64,000 bases of DNA from JAOPZW01 sp963764585 (GTDB taxonomy: Bacteria; Actinomycetota; Thermoleophilia; Solirubrobacterales; Solirubrobacteraceae): contig CAVXTB010000001.1 of NCBI GenBank assembly GCA_963764585.1, positions 558,001 to 622,000 on the forward strand. The letters run 5' to 3'. Positions 35,412-44,051 of this stretch are shown one piece after another. The translations under genes were made by a program, and so were the position numbers. Below the pieces are notes generated by a model that did no database searches, had not been told where the DNA came from, and worked only from the letters and a program-made list of their open reading frames with translations. The first letter of the stretch is position 1; the number at the start of each line of letters is the position of its first letter.

Positions 35412-35472
35412 GTCCCCGCTCCCAGTCCCTCGACACCACACCGACGGCGGGCACTCAAGCAGGACGGAAATG

Positions 35473-35540
35473 GCGCTGCAATGCCGCTTTCCGCAAATGC
35501 CGTGCTTTTTCGTTGCGCATCTGCAAGAGGCTGCAAAAGG
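35473..35540. promoter_or_regulatory. upstream region with CTGCAA/TGCAATGCCG repeats
   Basis: CTGCAAGAGG is followed directly by CTGCAAAAGG (35521-35540), and TGCAATGCCG is echoed by CGCAAATGCCG around 35477-35502. The stretch is noticeably less GC-rich than its neighbours. It lies upstream of the Cys-rich gene and beyond the oxidase stop, so it is a plausible regulatory region. No regulator can be named. Confidence 0.3.
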
Positions 35541-35592
35541 GTGGTAATCGCCCCCGGTCGCGCGCAAGCAGCCCGCATCGTGCGGCGAATTC

Positions 35593-36741
35593 TCAGAGCG
35601 AGAAGACGGCCGTCGCGCGGTCGGCGATGAGCTCGCCCAGGGCCAGCGACGAGGTGGCCGCCGGCGAGGGCGCGTTGCGGACGTGCATCGTGCCGCCGGC
35701 CTCCGAGACGACGAAGTCGTCGACCAGCGCGCCGTCGCGCCCGACCGCCTGCGCGCGCACGCCCGCGGGGCCGCCCTCGACGTCCCCGGCGCGCAGCTCG
35801 GGGACGTAGCGCGCACACGCCGCGACGAACGCACGGCGGCTTGCGGCCATCCGCAGCTCGTCCAGGCCGGTGCGCCAGAAGCGCCGCACGACGCGCCACG
35901 TCCCCGGCCAGCGCAGGCCGCCGACGAGCATCGCCGACGGGCCGAGCAGCACGTCGCCGGAGATGTGGCGCGTCAGGTGCACGCCGAGGAACGGCAGGTC
36001 CGGGTCGGGCACCGGGTAGATCAGGCCGCGCACCAGGTCGCGCGCGTGCGGGCGCAGGCGCAGGTACTGCCCGCGGAACGGCACGATGCGCGGATCGTCC
36101 GGCGCGCCGGCCGCCACCGCCAGGCGGCTGGCCTGCCCGCCGGCGCAGAAGACGGCGTGGCGCGCGGCGACGCCGGTGCCCTCCAGGCGCACGTCGCCGT
36201 TGTCGCGCTGCACGCCGGTGACCGCGCTGCCCAGCGACAGCTGCGCGCCGGCGGCCCGGACGTCGTCGGCGAGCGCGCGGGCGACGGCGGCGAAGTCGAC
36301 GATCCCCGTGTTGGGCGAGTGCAGGCCCGCGATGCCGGTGCAGTGGGGCTCGAGCTCGACGATCTCCGCGGCGCTCAGCCGCCGCAGCCCGGGCACGCCG
36401 TTGGCCAGCCCGCGGCGCTCGAGCTCGTCGAGGCGCCCGAGCTCGCCCTCGTGCAGCGCCACGATGACCTTGCCGCAGCGATCGACCTCGATGCCGCGCT
36501 CCTCGCAGTACGCGTACAGACGCGCCGCGCCCTCCACGCACATTCGCGCCTTCAGCGAGCCGGGCTTGTAGTAGATGCCCGCGTGGATGACGCCGGAGTT
36601 GTGGCCGGTCTGCCCGGTCCCGACCTCGCCGGCCGCGTCGACGATCGCCACGCGCAGGCCGGGCTTGCGCGCCAGCAGCTCGCGCGCGGTGGCCAGGCCG
36701 ATGATCCCGGCGCCGACGATGGCGAGGTCGTAGCGCTCCAC
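35593..36741 (-). CDS. lhgO: L-2-hydroxyglutarate oxidase (LhgO-type FAD protein)
   Basis: 382 residues, GTG start. The FAD-binding GxGxxG is DLAIVGAGIIGLATARELL at residues 5-23; GTGQTGHNSGVIHAGIYYKPGSLKA near residue 42 is a strong family signature. Later PFRGQYLRLRPHARDLVRGLIYPVPDPDLPFLGVH matches the LhgO substrate domain. It oxidises L-2-hydroxyglutarate to 2-oxoglutarate and passes electrons to oxygen or the quinone pool at the membrane. It diverges from the NAD(P)-binding gene at 36794 with a 52-bp spacer. Confidence 0.9.
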   Translation of the reverse strand: MERYDLAIVGAGIIGLATARELLARKPGLRVAIVDAAGEVGTGQTGHNSGVIHAGIYYKPGSLKARMCVEGAARLYAYCEERGIEVDRCGKVIVALHEGELGRLDELERRGLANGVPGLRRLSAAEIVELEPHCTGIAGLHSPNTGIVDFAAVARALADDVRAAGAQLSLGSAVTGVQRDNGDVRLEGTGVAARHAVFCAGGQASRLAVAAGAPDDPRIVPFRGQYLRLRPHARDLVRGLIYPVPDPDLPFLGVHLTRHISGDVLLGPSAMLVGGLRWPGTWRVVRRFWRTGLDELRMAASRRAFVAACARYVPELRAGDVEGGPAGVRAQAVGRDGALVDDFVVSEAGGTMHVRNAPSPAATSSLALGELIADRATAVFSL

Positions 36742-36793
36742 GGCCGGCCAGGGTAGCCCGCGCGCGGCAGCGGGGTCCGTAGCCTGAACGGTC

Positions 36794-37720
36794 GTGCAGG
36801 TCCTCGTCACCGGAGCCAGCGGCGCGATCGGCGCCGAGCTCGTGCCGCGCCTGGCGCGCGCCGGCCACGCCGTGCGCGCCTTCGGGCGCGACCCGGCACG
36901 GATCGTCGCCGCCGAGGCCACCGAGGTCGTGCGCGGCGACGCGGTGTCCGGCGCCGGCCTCGCCGAAGCGCTCGCGGGCGTCGACGTCGCGTACTTCCTC
37001 ATCCACTCCATGGAGACGGCGCTCGACGGCGCCGGCACCTTCGCCGATCGCGACCGCGCCGCGGCGGCGAACTTCGCCGCCGCCGCGCAGGCCGCCGGCG
37101 TGCGGCGGGTCGTCTACCTCGGCGGGCCGGTGCCGGCCGACGCGCCCGCGTCGCCGCACCTCGCGAGCCGCCTGGAGGTCGAGGAGACGCTGCTGGCCGC
37201 CGCGCCCGAGGCAGTCGCGCTGCGCGCCTCGATCGTCATCTCCGCGCGCTCGCGCTCGTTCCGCTTCCTCGTGCGCCTGGTCGAGCGGGTGCCGGTCATG
37301 CCGCTGCCCGCGTGGCGCGTGCACCGCACGCGGCCGATCGACGGGCGCGACGTGATGACCTACCTCGAGCGCGCCGGCACGAGCGACGCGGTCGACGGGC
37401 CGCTGTCGCTCGACATCGCCGGGCCCGACACGGTTACCTTCGCCCAGCTCGTCGAGCGCATCCGCGACGCGCTGCTGCTCGGGCGCCCGCGCCTGGACCT
37501 GCCCGTGACGATGACCGCGATCGGCAGCCGCGTGGCGGCCGCGATCACGGGCGAGGACCCGGGGCTCGTCGGCCCGCTGATGGGCTCGCTGACCGCCGAC
37601 CTGCTGCCGCGCGACGACCGCGCGGCCGAGCTCTTCGGGGTGCGCCTGCACCGCTTGTCGGCCGCGGTCGAGCACGCGCTGCGCGAGTGGGAGGCCGTCG
37701 AGGAGCTGGCCGGTCGGTAG
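36794..37720 (+). CDS. NAD(P)-binding atypical short-chain dehydrogenase/epimerase-like protein
   Basis: 308 residues from GTG. The Rossmann loop VLVTGASGAIGAELVPRLAR at residues 3-22 and the segment VDVAYFLIHSME place it among the NAD(P)H-binding (NmrA/YesF-like) atypical SDRs; the HSM motif after YFLIH is typical of this subgroup. No classical YxxxK is present, so catalysis is uncertain. The second half contains RPIDGRDVMTYLE and a C-terminal helix. It is probably co-transcribed with the SRPBCC gene 13 bp downstream. Confidence 0.75.
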   Translation: MQVLVTGASGAIGAELVPRLARAGHAVRAFGRDPARIVAAEATEVVRGDAVSGAGLAEALAGVDVAYFLIHSMETALDGAGTFADRDRAAAANFAAAAQAAGVRRVVYLGGPVPADAPASPHLASRLEVEETLLAAAPEAVALRASIVISARSRSFRFLVRLVERVPVMPLPAWRVHRTRPIDGRDVMTYLERAGTSDAVDGPLSLDIAGPDTVTFAQLVERIRDALLLGRPRLDLPVTMTAIGSRVAAAITGEDPGLVGPLMGSLTADLLPRDDRAAELFGVRLHRLSAAVEHALREWEAVEELAGR

Positions 37721-37733
37721 CGTGCCGCGCTGA

Positions 37734-38180
37734 GTGAGCGAGGTCATCACCAGCATCAAGATCGCCGCCGCCCCCGAGGACGTGTGGGCGCTGGCGATGG
37801 ACCCCGACCGCCTGCACGAGTGGGTCACCATCCACCGCCGCCTGCACGGCCACGACAGCGGGCCGCCGCGCAAGGGCTACGAGATGGAGCAGACGCTGCA
37901 CCTGCGCGGGGTGAACTTCAAGGTCCACTGGGAGCTCGTCGCGTGCGAGACCGGCCGCCACGCCGAGTGGCACGGGCGCGGGCCGGCGCGCTCGCACGCC
38001 GAGACCGAGTACGGCCTCACCGCCGTCGACGGGGGCACCCGGTTCGACTATCGCAACGAGTTCAAGGCGCCGCTGGGACCGCTGGGGGCGGTGGCCAGCC
38101 GCGCGATCGTCGGCGGCCTGCCGCGCCGCGAGGCCGACGCATCGCTGCTCAAGCTCAAGGCGCTCGCCGAGCGCAGCTGA
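37734..38180 (+). CDS. SRPBCC family protein
   Basis: 148 residues from GTG. The pattern VITSIKIAAAPEDVWALAMDPDRLHEW is the characteristic start of polyketide-cyclase/START-like SRPBCC folds, followed by alternating strands (FKVHWELVACETGRHAEWHG, GGTRFDYRNEF) and a long final helix. Such proteins bind hydrophobic ligands; no catalytic function can be assigned. The start lies 13 nt after the NAD(P)-binding gene stop, suggesting a two-gene unit. Confidence 0.8.
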   Translation: MSEVITSIKIAAAPEDVWALAMDPDRLHEWVTIHRRLHGHDSGPPRKGYEMEQTLHLRGVNFKVHWELVACETGRHAEWHGRGPARSHAETEYGLTAVDGGTRFDYRNEFKAPLGPLGAVASRAIVGGLPRREADASLLKLKALAERS

Positions 38181-38234
38181 CGGTTCGCTTGCAGCGCGTT
38201 GACGGTAAACGCACGTTTCTGTGAGACTTAACCC

Positions 38235-38639
38235 ATGCCCGACTTCCTGGAAGACAAGAAGCGCGAGATCGATGCCCGGCTGAAGGAGCTGCGCCCGCTC
38301 GTCGACGAGTTCCACCGCCTGGAGGCTGCGTCCGCGGCGCTCGCCGGCGTGCCTGCCGCGACCGGCAACAGCAGCGCCTCGGCCCCGGCCCGCCGGACGC
38401 GTCGCGCGCGTCGCGCCGCGTCCACCGGCACCGGCCGCCGCGGGCGCCCGCGCGGCAGTGGCACGCGCTCCAAGCAGGCGCTCGAGCTCGTGCGCTCACG
38501 CCCGGGCATCACCATCCCGGAGATCGCACAGTCGATCGGGATCCAGCAGAACTACCTCTATCGCGTCCTGCCCGCCCTGCAGAAGGACGGCCTGGTGCGC
38601 AAGGAGGGGCGGGGCTGGCACCCGCGCGAGGCCGCCTAG
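38235..38639 (+). CDS. winged-helix DNA-binding protein with basic AT-hook-like linker
   Basis: 134 residues. Residues 1-35 are a short coiled coil (FLEDKKREIDARLKELRPLVDEF), about 50-80 a very basic linker with TGRRGRPRGSGTRSK (AT-hook-like GRP core), and 80-130 a winged helix (ALELVRSRPGITIPEIAQSI, NYLYRVLPALQKDGLVRKEG). This arrangement suggests a small dimeric nucleoid or transcription factor that recognises AT-rich sites. A TTGACG box lies at 38199-38204. A GACGGTAAA at 38201 is repeated inverted at 38677, on the far side of the gene. Confidence 0.75.
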   Translation: MPDFLEDKKREIDARLKELRPLVDEFHRLEAASAALAGVPAATGNSSASAPARRTRRARRAASTGTGRRGRPRGSGTRSKQALELVRSRPGITIPEIAQSIGIQQNYLYRVLPALQKDGLVRKEGRGWHPREAA

Positions 38640-38684
38640 CGTCAGACGGCCCCACACGGATTATTACTCAAAGACCTTTACCGT

Positions 38685-39656
38685 CTATACGAGACTGAGC
38701 TCGCGCACGGCGTCGCGCTCCTCCTTGAGCTCAGCCACGGTCGCGTCGATCTTCGCCTGGGCGAAGTCACCCACCTCGAGGCCCTCCACGATCTCGTGGT
38801 TACCGCCCGACAGGCGCAGCGGGAACGACGACATCAGGCCCTCCTCGACGCCGTACTCACCGCCGGAGCGCACGGCCATCGAGCGCAGCCCGTCGGAGCC
38901 GGCGACCCAGTCGCGCATGCAGTCGATCGCCGCGTTGGCGGCCGAGGCGGCCGACGAGGCGCCGCGCGCCTCGATGATCTCGGCGCCGCGCTTGCCGACG
39001 CGCGGGATGTACTCGTTCTCGTACCAGCCGAGATCGACCTGATCGACGGCGCGCTGGCCGTTCACCTTGGCATTGAAGAGGTCGGGGAACATCGTCGGTG
39101 AGTGATTGCCCCAGACGACGAGGTCCTGGACGTCGTCGACGCCCACCCCGAGCTTCTGCGCGAGCTGCGCGACCGCGCGGTTCTCGTCGAGGCGCGTCAT
39201 CGCGCCGAAGCGCTCCGACGGGATGTCCGGCGCGTTGCTCATCGCGATCAGCGCGTTGGTGTTGGCGGGATTGCCGACCACGAGGATCCGCACGTCGCCG
39301 GCCGCGTGATCGTTGAGCGCCCGGCCTTGCGGCTTGAAGATCTGGCCGTTGGCCTCGAGCAGGTCGGCGCGCTCCATGCCCTTCGACCGCGGGCGCGCGC
39401 CGATCAGCAGCGCGACGTTGGTGCCGTCGAAGGCGACGTTGGGGTCGTCGCTGATGTCGATGCCGGCGAGCAGCGGGAAGGCGCAGTCGAACAGCTCGAG
39501 CGCCGTGCCCTCGGCCGCCTTGACTGCGGCGGGGATCTCCAGCAGGCGCAGCTCCACCTTCTCGTCGGGCCCGAGCAGCTGACCCGACGCGATGCGAAAG
39601 AGGATCGCGTAACCGATCTGCCCGGCGGCGCCGGTGACGGTGACCTTGGTTGCCAT
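38685..39656 (-). CDS. mdh: malate dehydrogenase
   Basis: 323 residues, length of the cytosolic-type MDH. NAD-binding VTVTGAAGQIGYAILFRIASG at 5-25, GARPRSKGMERADLLEANG near 87, VVGNPANTNALI near 128 and the active-site His in VVWGNHSPTMFPD near 186. Substrate-binding Arg residues lie in ARPRSKGMER and MTRLDENRA. It interconverts malate and oxaloacetate in the TCA cycle. Its ATG directly abuts the icd stop (TGAATG), so the two TCA genes are coupled. Confidence 0.95.
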   Translation of the reverse strand: MATKVTVTGAAGQIGYAILFRIASGQLLGPDEKVELRLLEIPAAVKAAEGTALELFDCAFPLLAGIDISDDPNVAFDGTNVALLIGARPRSKGMERADLLEANGQIFKPQGRALNDHAAGDVRILVVGNPANTNALIAMSNAPDIPSERFGAMTRLDENRAVAQLAQKLGVGVDDVQDLVVWGNHSPTMFPDLFNAKVNGQRAVDQVDLGWYENEYIPRVGKRGAEIIEARGASSAASAANAAIDCMRDWVAGSDGLRSMAVRSGGEYGVEEGLMSSFPLRLSGGNHEIVEGLEVGDFAQAKIDATVAELKEERDAVRELSLV

Positions 39657-40871
39657 TCAGTTCATCTCCCTTTGCAGGTTCTCGTCGATCGCACCCAGGA
39701 ACTCCTGCGTGGTCTGCCATTCCTGATCGTCGCCGACCAGCAGGGCGAGGTCCTTGGTCATCTTTCCGGACTCGACCGTTTGCACGCACACCCGCTCGAG
39801 CGTGTCGGCGAAGTTCTCGACATCGGGCGTCTCGTCCATCCGCCCGCGGTGGTGAAGCCCGCGCGTCCACGCGAAGATCGACGCGATCGGGTTGGTCGAG
39901 GTGGGCTTGCCCTGCTGGTGCTGTCGGAAGTGACGGGTGACGGTGCCGTGTGCGGCCTCGGCCTCGATGGTCTGCCCGTCGGGCGTCATCAGCACGCTCG
40001 TCATCAACCCGAGCGACCCGAAGCCCTGAGCGACCGTGTCGGACTGCACGTCACCGTCGTAGTTCTTGCACGCCCACACGTACCCGCCCTCCCACTTCAG
40101 TGCCGCGGCGACCATGTCGTCGATCAGGCGGTGCTCGTAGGTCAGCCCGGCGGCGTCGAAGTCCTCCTGGAACTCGCTCTCGAAGACCTCCTGGAACAGG
40201 TCCTTGAAGCGACCGTCGTAGCGCTTCATGATCGTGTTCTTGGTCGAGAGGTACACCGGCAGCCCGCGGTCGAGCCCGAAGCGCATCGACGCGCGCGCGA
40301 AGTCGCGGATCGAGTCGTCGAGGTTGTACATCGCCATCGCGACGCCGCCGCCGGGGAAGTCGTACACGTTGAGCTCGACGGGGTCCGAGCCGTTCTTGGG
40401 CGTGAAGCTCAGCGTCAGCGTCCCCGCGCCTGGGACGACGAGGTCGGTGGCGCGGTACTGATCGCCGAAGGCGTGACGGCCGATGATGATCGGCTTGGTC
40501 CACCCCGGCACGAGGCGCGGGATGTTGGAGATCACGATCGGCTCGCGGAAGATGACGCCGCCGAGGATGTTGCGGATCGTGCCGTTCGGCGAGCGGTACA
40601 TCTCCTTGAGGCCGAACTCCTTCACGCGCGCCTCGTCAGGGGTGATCGTCGCGCACTTGACGCCGACGCCGTGACGCTTGATCGCGTTGGCGGCATCGAC
40701 CGTGACCTGGTCGTCGGTCGCGTCGCGGTTCTCGATGCCGAGGTCGTAGTACTCGAGCTCGACGTCGAGGTACGGGAGGATCAGCTGGTCCTTGATGAAC
40801 TGCCAGATGATCCTCGTCATCTCGTCGCCGTCGAGTTCGACGATCGGGTTCTGCACCTTGATCTTGGCCAT
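39657..40871 (-). CDS. icd: NADP-dependent isocitrate dehydrogenase
   Basis: 404 residues from ATG 40871, preceded by AGGAGAA. It matches the homodimeric eukaryotic-like type II enzyme: opening IVELDGDEMTRIIWQFIKD, substrate/metal region SPNGTIRNILGGVIFREPI near residue 95, KNTIMKRYDGRFKDLFQEV near 215 and IDDMVAAALKWEGGYVWACK near 250, and EAAHGTVTRHFRQHQQGKPT near 308. It oxidatively decarboxylates isocitrate to 2-oxoglutarate, making NADPH. It is the first gene of the icd-mdh unit. Confidence 0.95.
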   Translation of the reverse strand: MAKIKVQNPIVELDGDEMTRIIWQFIKDQLILPYLDVELEYYDLGIENRDATDDQVTVDAANAIKRHGVGVKCATITPDEARVKEFGLKEMYRSPNGTIRNILGGVIFREPIVISNIPRLVPGWTKPIIIGRHAFGDQYRATDLVVPGAGTLTLSFTPKNGSDPVELNVYDFPGGGVAMAMYNLDDSIRDFARASMRFGLDRGLPVYLSTKNTIMKRYDGRFKDLFQEVFESEFQEDFDAAGLTYEHRLIDDMVAAALKWEGGYVWACKNYDGDVQSDTVAQGFGSLGLMTSVLMTPDGQTIEAEAAHGTVTRHFRQHQQGKPTSTNPIASIFAWTRGLHHRGRMDETPDVENFADTLERVCVQTVESGKMTKDLALLVGDDQEWQTTQEFLGAIDENLQREMN

Positions 40872-40924
40872 GATTCTCCTGGATGTGAGGCCAGGCAGGC
40901 TAGTGAACGGCGGGCAGCGGCCGC

Positions 40925-40997
40925 CTCGACCCGCTCCCGCCGCTCGGGCGGCGATCCGAGCCGTCCGTCGCAAGCGCCGCTCGCTCCGCGGGTCGAG
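40925..40997. repeat. inverted repeat between icd and the DUF11 gene
   Basis: CTCGACCCGC (40925-40934) and GCGGGTCGAG (40988-40997) are a perfect 10-bp inverted repeat with a 53-bp interior. The interior contains a smaller hairpin, CGCCGC-TCGG-GCGGCG. The structure fills most of the 142-bp divergent gap and so lies where the promoters of both genes must be. Confidence 0.5.
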
Positions 40998-41013
40998 CCT
41001 GTATGAGTGCCGC

Positions 41014-43992
41014 GTGTCTGGGCGCGGCCTGGTCTCGGCGGTCGCCATCGCGGTGCTGGCTGTGCCGACGATCGCGCACGCCGACCGCGACTTCGCGGTG
41101 CGCTACTCGACCAACGACACCGGCGCCATCACGATGGCCTCGAACACGGTTGAGACCTGTCCGGCCAGCAATCCCGCCTGCGCTCCCGCACAGGACGGCG
41201 CGACGTCGGCGAGCAACAACTCGTTCGTCATGCGGCTGGTCGACGTCGACGAGGACCCGGCGACCGTCGACTCGAGCCGCGCAAAGCTGCACCTTCCAGC
41301 CGGCGCAACGGTGCTGTACGCGGCGCTGTACTGGGGCGCGAACACGGCGCGGGGCACCAATGGCGCGGCCGCGCGCGATGCATCGGCCCGCGCCACCGTG
41401 CTGCTCGACACGCCGGCCGGCGGCGGCTACACCCGCGTCATGGCAGACACGGTCGACCGCGGGTCGGCGACGTCGCAGAAGGAGGCCTATCAGGGCTTCG
41501 CCGACGTCACGGCGCTCGTTCGCGCCGCCGGCGCCGGCGTGTACACCGTCGCCGACGTGCAGGCGGGGACCGGTGAGGACCGCTACGGCGGGTGGACCCT
41601 GGTCGTCGCCTACCGCGATCGACTGGCGCCGGCCCGCAACCTCACGATCTTCGACGGCCTCGTGACCATCAACAGCGGCGATCCGCCGCGACAGGTCGTC
41701 GTCGACGGCTTCCGCACGCCGCTCTCCGGACCGGTGCACTCCACCCTCGGCCTGACCGCGTATGAAGGCGACCGGTCGCTGGGCGGCGACAGCGCCGCGC
41801 TGAACCTCGTGCTCCTGGGCGATGCCGCCAACCCCTCGAACAACCTCTTCAACTCGACGGTGACCGTCGCTGGGGCGGCGGCGCCGGGTCGCACGCCGGA
41901 CTACCACAACCAGCTGGGCTTCGACACGAACCGCTTCGATGCCTCGGCCCTCATGCGCAACGGCATCACCAGCGCCACGTTGAAGTTCCAGACCAGCGGC
42001 GATACCTACATGGCCGGTGTTGTGTTCGTCGCCACCGACCTCTACGCGCCAGACGTGGTGCTCCAGAAGTCCGTGGGCGACCTCAACGGCGGCGAGGTCG
42101 AGCCGGGCGACGAGCTCGAGTACGCGATCAGCGGCCACAACCAGGGCCAGGACGCCGCTCTCGGCATCGAGCTCACCGACGTCCTGCCGAGCGCGACGAC
42201 GTTCGTGCCAGGGTCGCTGGAGGTCGTGGGCAGCGGCCAGGGCGAGCTCGACACGGCGGCCCAGCAGGTCGTGGTCCGCCTCGGCCACGGCGCGGACACG
42301 CTCTCCGGCGGCCGGCTCGGCCCGGGCGAGACGTTCACGGTGCGCTTCAGGGTGCGCGTGCGCGACGGCACCCCCTCGGGCACGGCGATCGACAACTCGG
42401 CGCGGGCGAACTTCGTCGCCGAGGCGCTCGGGTTCACGCTCGAGGCGCAGAGCAACCGCACGCATCTGGTCACAGTGGCGCCCGACTTGGCGATCGCCAA
42501 GAGCCACGCCGGCACGCTCGCTCCCGGGACCGCCGGCGCCTGGGTGATCGCCGTGCGCAATGTCGGCGACGGTCCGACGCACGGCGACGTCCACGTGCAC
42601 GACGCGCTGCCGTCGGGTGTCGTCGCCAGCGCGCCGGCTGGTGCCGGCTGGAGCTGCGCCGTCGTCGCCGGGGTGGTGGATTGCACGCGCGCCGACGCGC
42701 TGGCCCCCGCCGCCGCGTATCCAGACATCACCATCCCGGTCGACGTCGCCTTCGACGCCGTGCCGCCGCTCGAGAACACCGCCAGCGTCTCCGGCGGCGG
42801 CGAGAACGACCCCGCCAACGACGAGGCGACCGACAGTGCGACCCCGGAGCCGGCGGCCAACCTCGGCATCGCGAAGAGCGGGGAGCCCGCAGAGCCACGG
42901 CCGGGGCAGGCCGTCACGTACGTCCTGGACGTCGCGAACGACGGCCCCGCCCTCGCCACCGGCGTCGTGGTCGACGACCCGGCGCCCGCCGGGCTCATGG
43001 TGCACGCCGTGGTCACGGACCAGGGCACGTGCGAGCTCACGGTGCACTGCGCGCTCGGCGCGCTCGCCCCCGGGCAGCTCCTCCACGTGAGGATCCAGGC
43101 GGTCGTGGCGGCCGATGCGCCCGCGGGCCCGATCGCGAACGCGGCCACGGTGACCGGTGCGCAACGTGATCCGGACCCGGCCAACAACCGCGCGACGGCG
43201 ACCGTGATCGTCCGCGCCACCGCCAACGTCGTCCTGGGCAAGCGCCTGCTCGGCGCGGCCCACGCCGGACAGCCCGTGACGTGGGCGATCACCGCCGTCA
43301 ACCACGGGCCCCACCGCGCCGACGGGCTCGTGGTCGTCGACCCGTTGCCGAAGGCAGTCGAGGAGCCGAAGGCGTCGGTCGTCGGCGACGCGGGGCACTG
43401 CACCATCAGCGGACGGGAGGCACGCTGCACGCTGCACACGCTGGCCGTAGGAGAGCGCACCGAGATCCGCCTGAGCGGACGGCTCGGCGTGCACACGGCC
43501 GGCACCTTCCTCGAAAACGCCGCCGAGCTCTTCGAGCGCGAGGACGATCCAGCCCCGCGCGCGGCGGCGCACAGCGACCAGGTGATCGTCGAGCCCGCCG
43601 CCGACGTCGAGACCGCCGTCGATGCGACGCCGGCGACGCCACGCGCCGGCGACCAGCTCACCTACCACGCACGCGTGGAGAACCTCGGACCTCAGGCCGA
43701 CCCCGACGTGCGGTTCGTCGAGCGCCTCCCGGCCGGCTTGGTCGTGGTCTCCGTGCCCGCGAACTGCACCGCCAGCGGCGATCTCGTGCGCTGCGCCGAA
43801 GGGACGCTGCAGGCAGCGCAGTCGCGCAGCCTCGACATCGTGGTCCGCGTCCTTCCGAGCGCCGCGCGCCGGCAGCTGCGGGCGCTGGTGGCGGTCGCCG
43901 GCGCGCGACCGGACCCGGCCGGCACGGACAACCACGATGTCGCGCGCACCACCGTGGGCCGCGCTGCGCCGCACCCGAGCTTCACAGGGTGA
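41014..43992 (+). CDS. large secreted DUF11-repeat surface protein
   Basis: 992 residues from GTG 41014, followed by signal peptide GLVSAVAIAVLAVPTIAHAD. Residues about 25-340 form an isopeptide/beta-sandwich head domain (LYWGANTARGTNGAA, YGGWTLVVAYRD), typical of the region preceding DUF11 arrays. Then come about five DUF11 beta domains beginning DVVLQKSVGDLNGGEVEPGDELEY, DLAIAKSHAGTLAPGTAGAW, NLGIAKSGEPAEPRPGQAVTY, NVVLGKRLLGAAHAGQPVTW and DVETAVDATPATPRAGDQLTY. No sortase motif or C-terminal membrane helix is seen, so it is released or held non-covalently. It probably forms a surface stalk or matrix component. Confidence 0.88.
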   Translation: MSGRGLVSAVAIAVLAVPTIAHADRDFAVRYSTNDTGAITMASNTVETCPASNPACAPAQDGATSASNNSFVMRLVDVDEDPATVDSSRAKLHLPAGATVLYAALYWGANTARGTNGAAARDASARATVLLDTPAGGGYTRVMADTVDRGSATSQKEAYQGFADVTALVRAAGAGVYTVADVQAGTGEDRYGGWTLVVAYRDRLAPARNLTIFDGLVTINSGDPPRQVVVDGFRTPLSGPVHSTLGLTAYEGDRSLGGDSAALNLVLLGDAANPSNNLFNSTVTVAGAAAPGRTPDYHNQLGFDTNRFDASALMRNGITSATLKFQTSGDTYMAGVVFVATDLYAPDVVLQKSVGDLNGGEVEPGDELEYAISGHNQGQDAALGIELTDVLPSATTFVPGSLEVVGSGQGELDTAAQQVVVRLGHGADTLSGGRLGPGETFTVRFRVRVRDGTPSGTAIDNSARANFVAEALGFTLEAQSNRTHLVTVAPDLAIAKSHAGTLAPGTAGAWVIAVRNVGDGPTHGDVHVHDALPSGVVASAPAGAGWSCAVVAGVVDCTRADALAPAAAYPDITIPVDVAFDAVPPLENTASVSGGGENDPANDEATDSATPEPAANLGIAKSGEPAEPRPGQAVTYVLDVANDGPALATGVVVDDPAPAGLMVHAVVTDQGTCELTVHCALGALAPGQLLHVRIQAVVAADAPAGPIANAATVTGAQRDPDPANNRATATVIVRATANVVLGKRLLGAAHAGQPVTWAITAVNHGPHRADGLVVVDPLPKAVEEPKASVVGDAGHCTISGREARCTLHTLAVGERTEIRLSGRLGVHTAGTFLENAAELFEREDDPAPRAAAHSDQVIVEPAADVETAVDATPATPRAGDQLTYHARVENLGPQADPDVRFVERLPAGLVVVSVPANCTASGDLVRCAEGTLQAAQSRSLDIVVRVLPSAARRQLRALVAVAGARPDPAGTDNHDVARTTVGRAAPHPSFTG

Positions 43993-44014
43993 GCCCAATC
44001 GACTCGCCGTTGGC

Positions 44015-44035
44015 GCGAAGGTATGAACTGTGATT
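44015..44035. promoter_or_regulatory. candidate TetR operator/promoter of the tetR-acyl-CoA dehydrogenase pair
   Basis: Around 44021-44034 a short palindrome TGAA-CTGTGA-TTCA occurs 17 bp upstream of the TetR start codon, extended imperfectly outward. TetR autoregulation is usual, but the motif is short. Confidence 0.3.
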
Positions 44036-44051
44036 CACTTCTTCGCGCGAG

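Noticed and set aside
34090..35454. Minus-strand open frame of about 450 codons opposite the antiporter
   Set aside because: The plus-strand antiporter has clear membrane helices and motifs; the antisense frame is low-complexity and runs through a palindrome.
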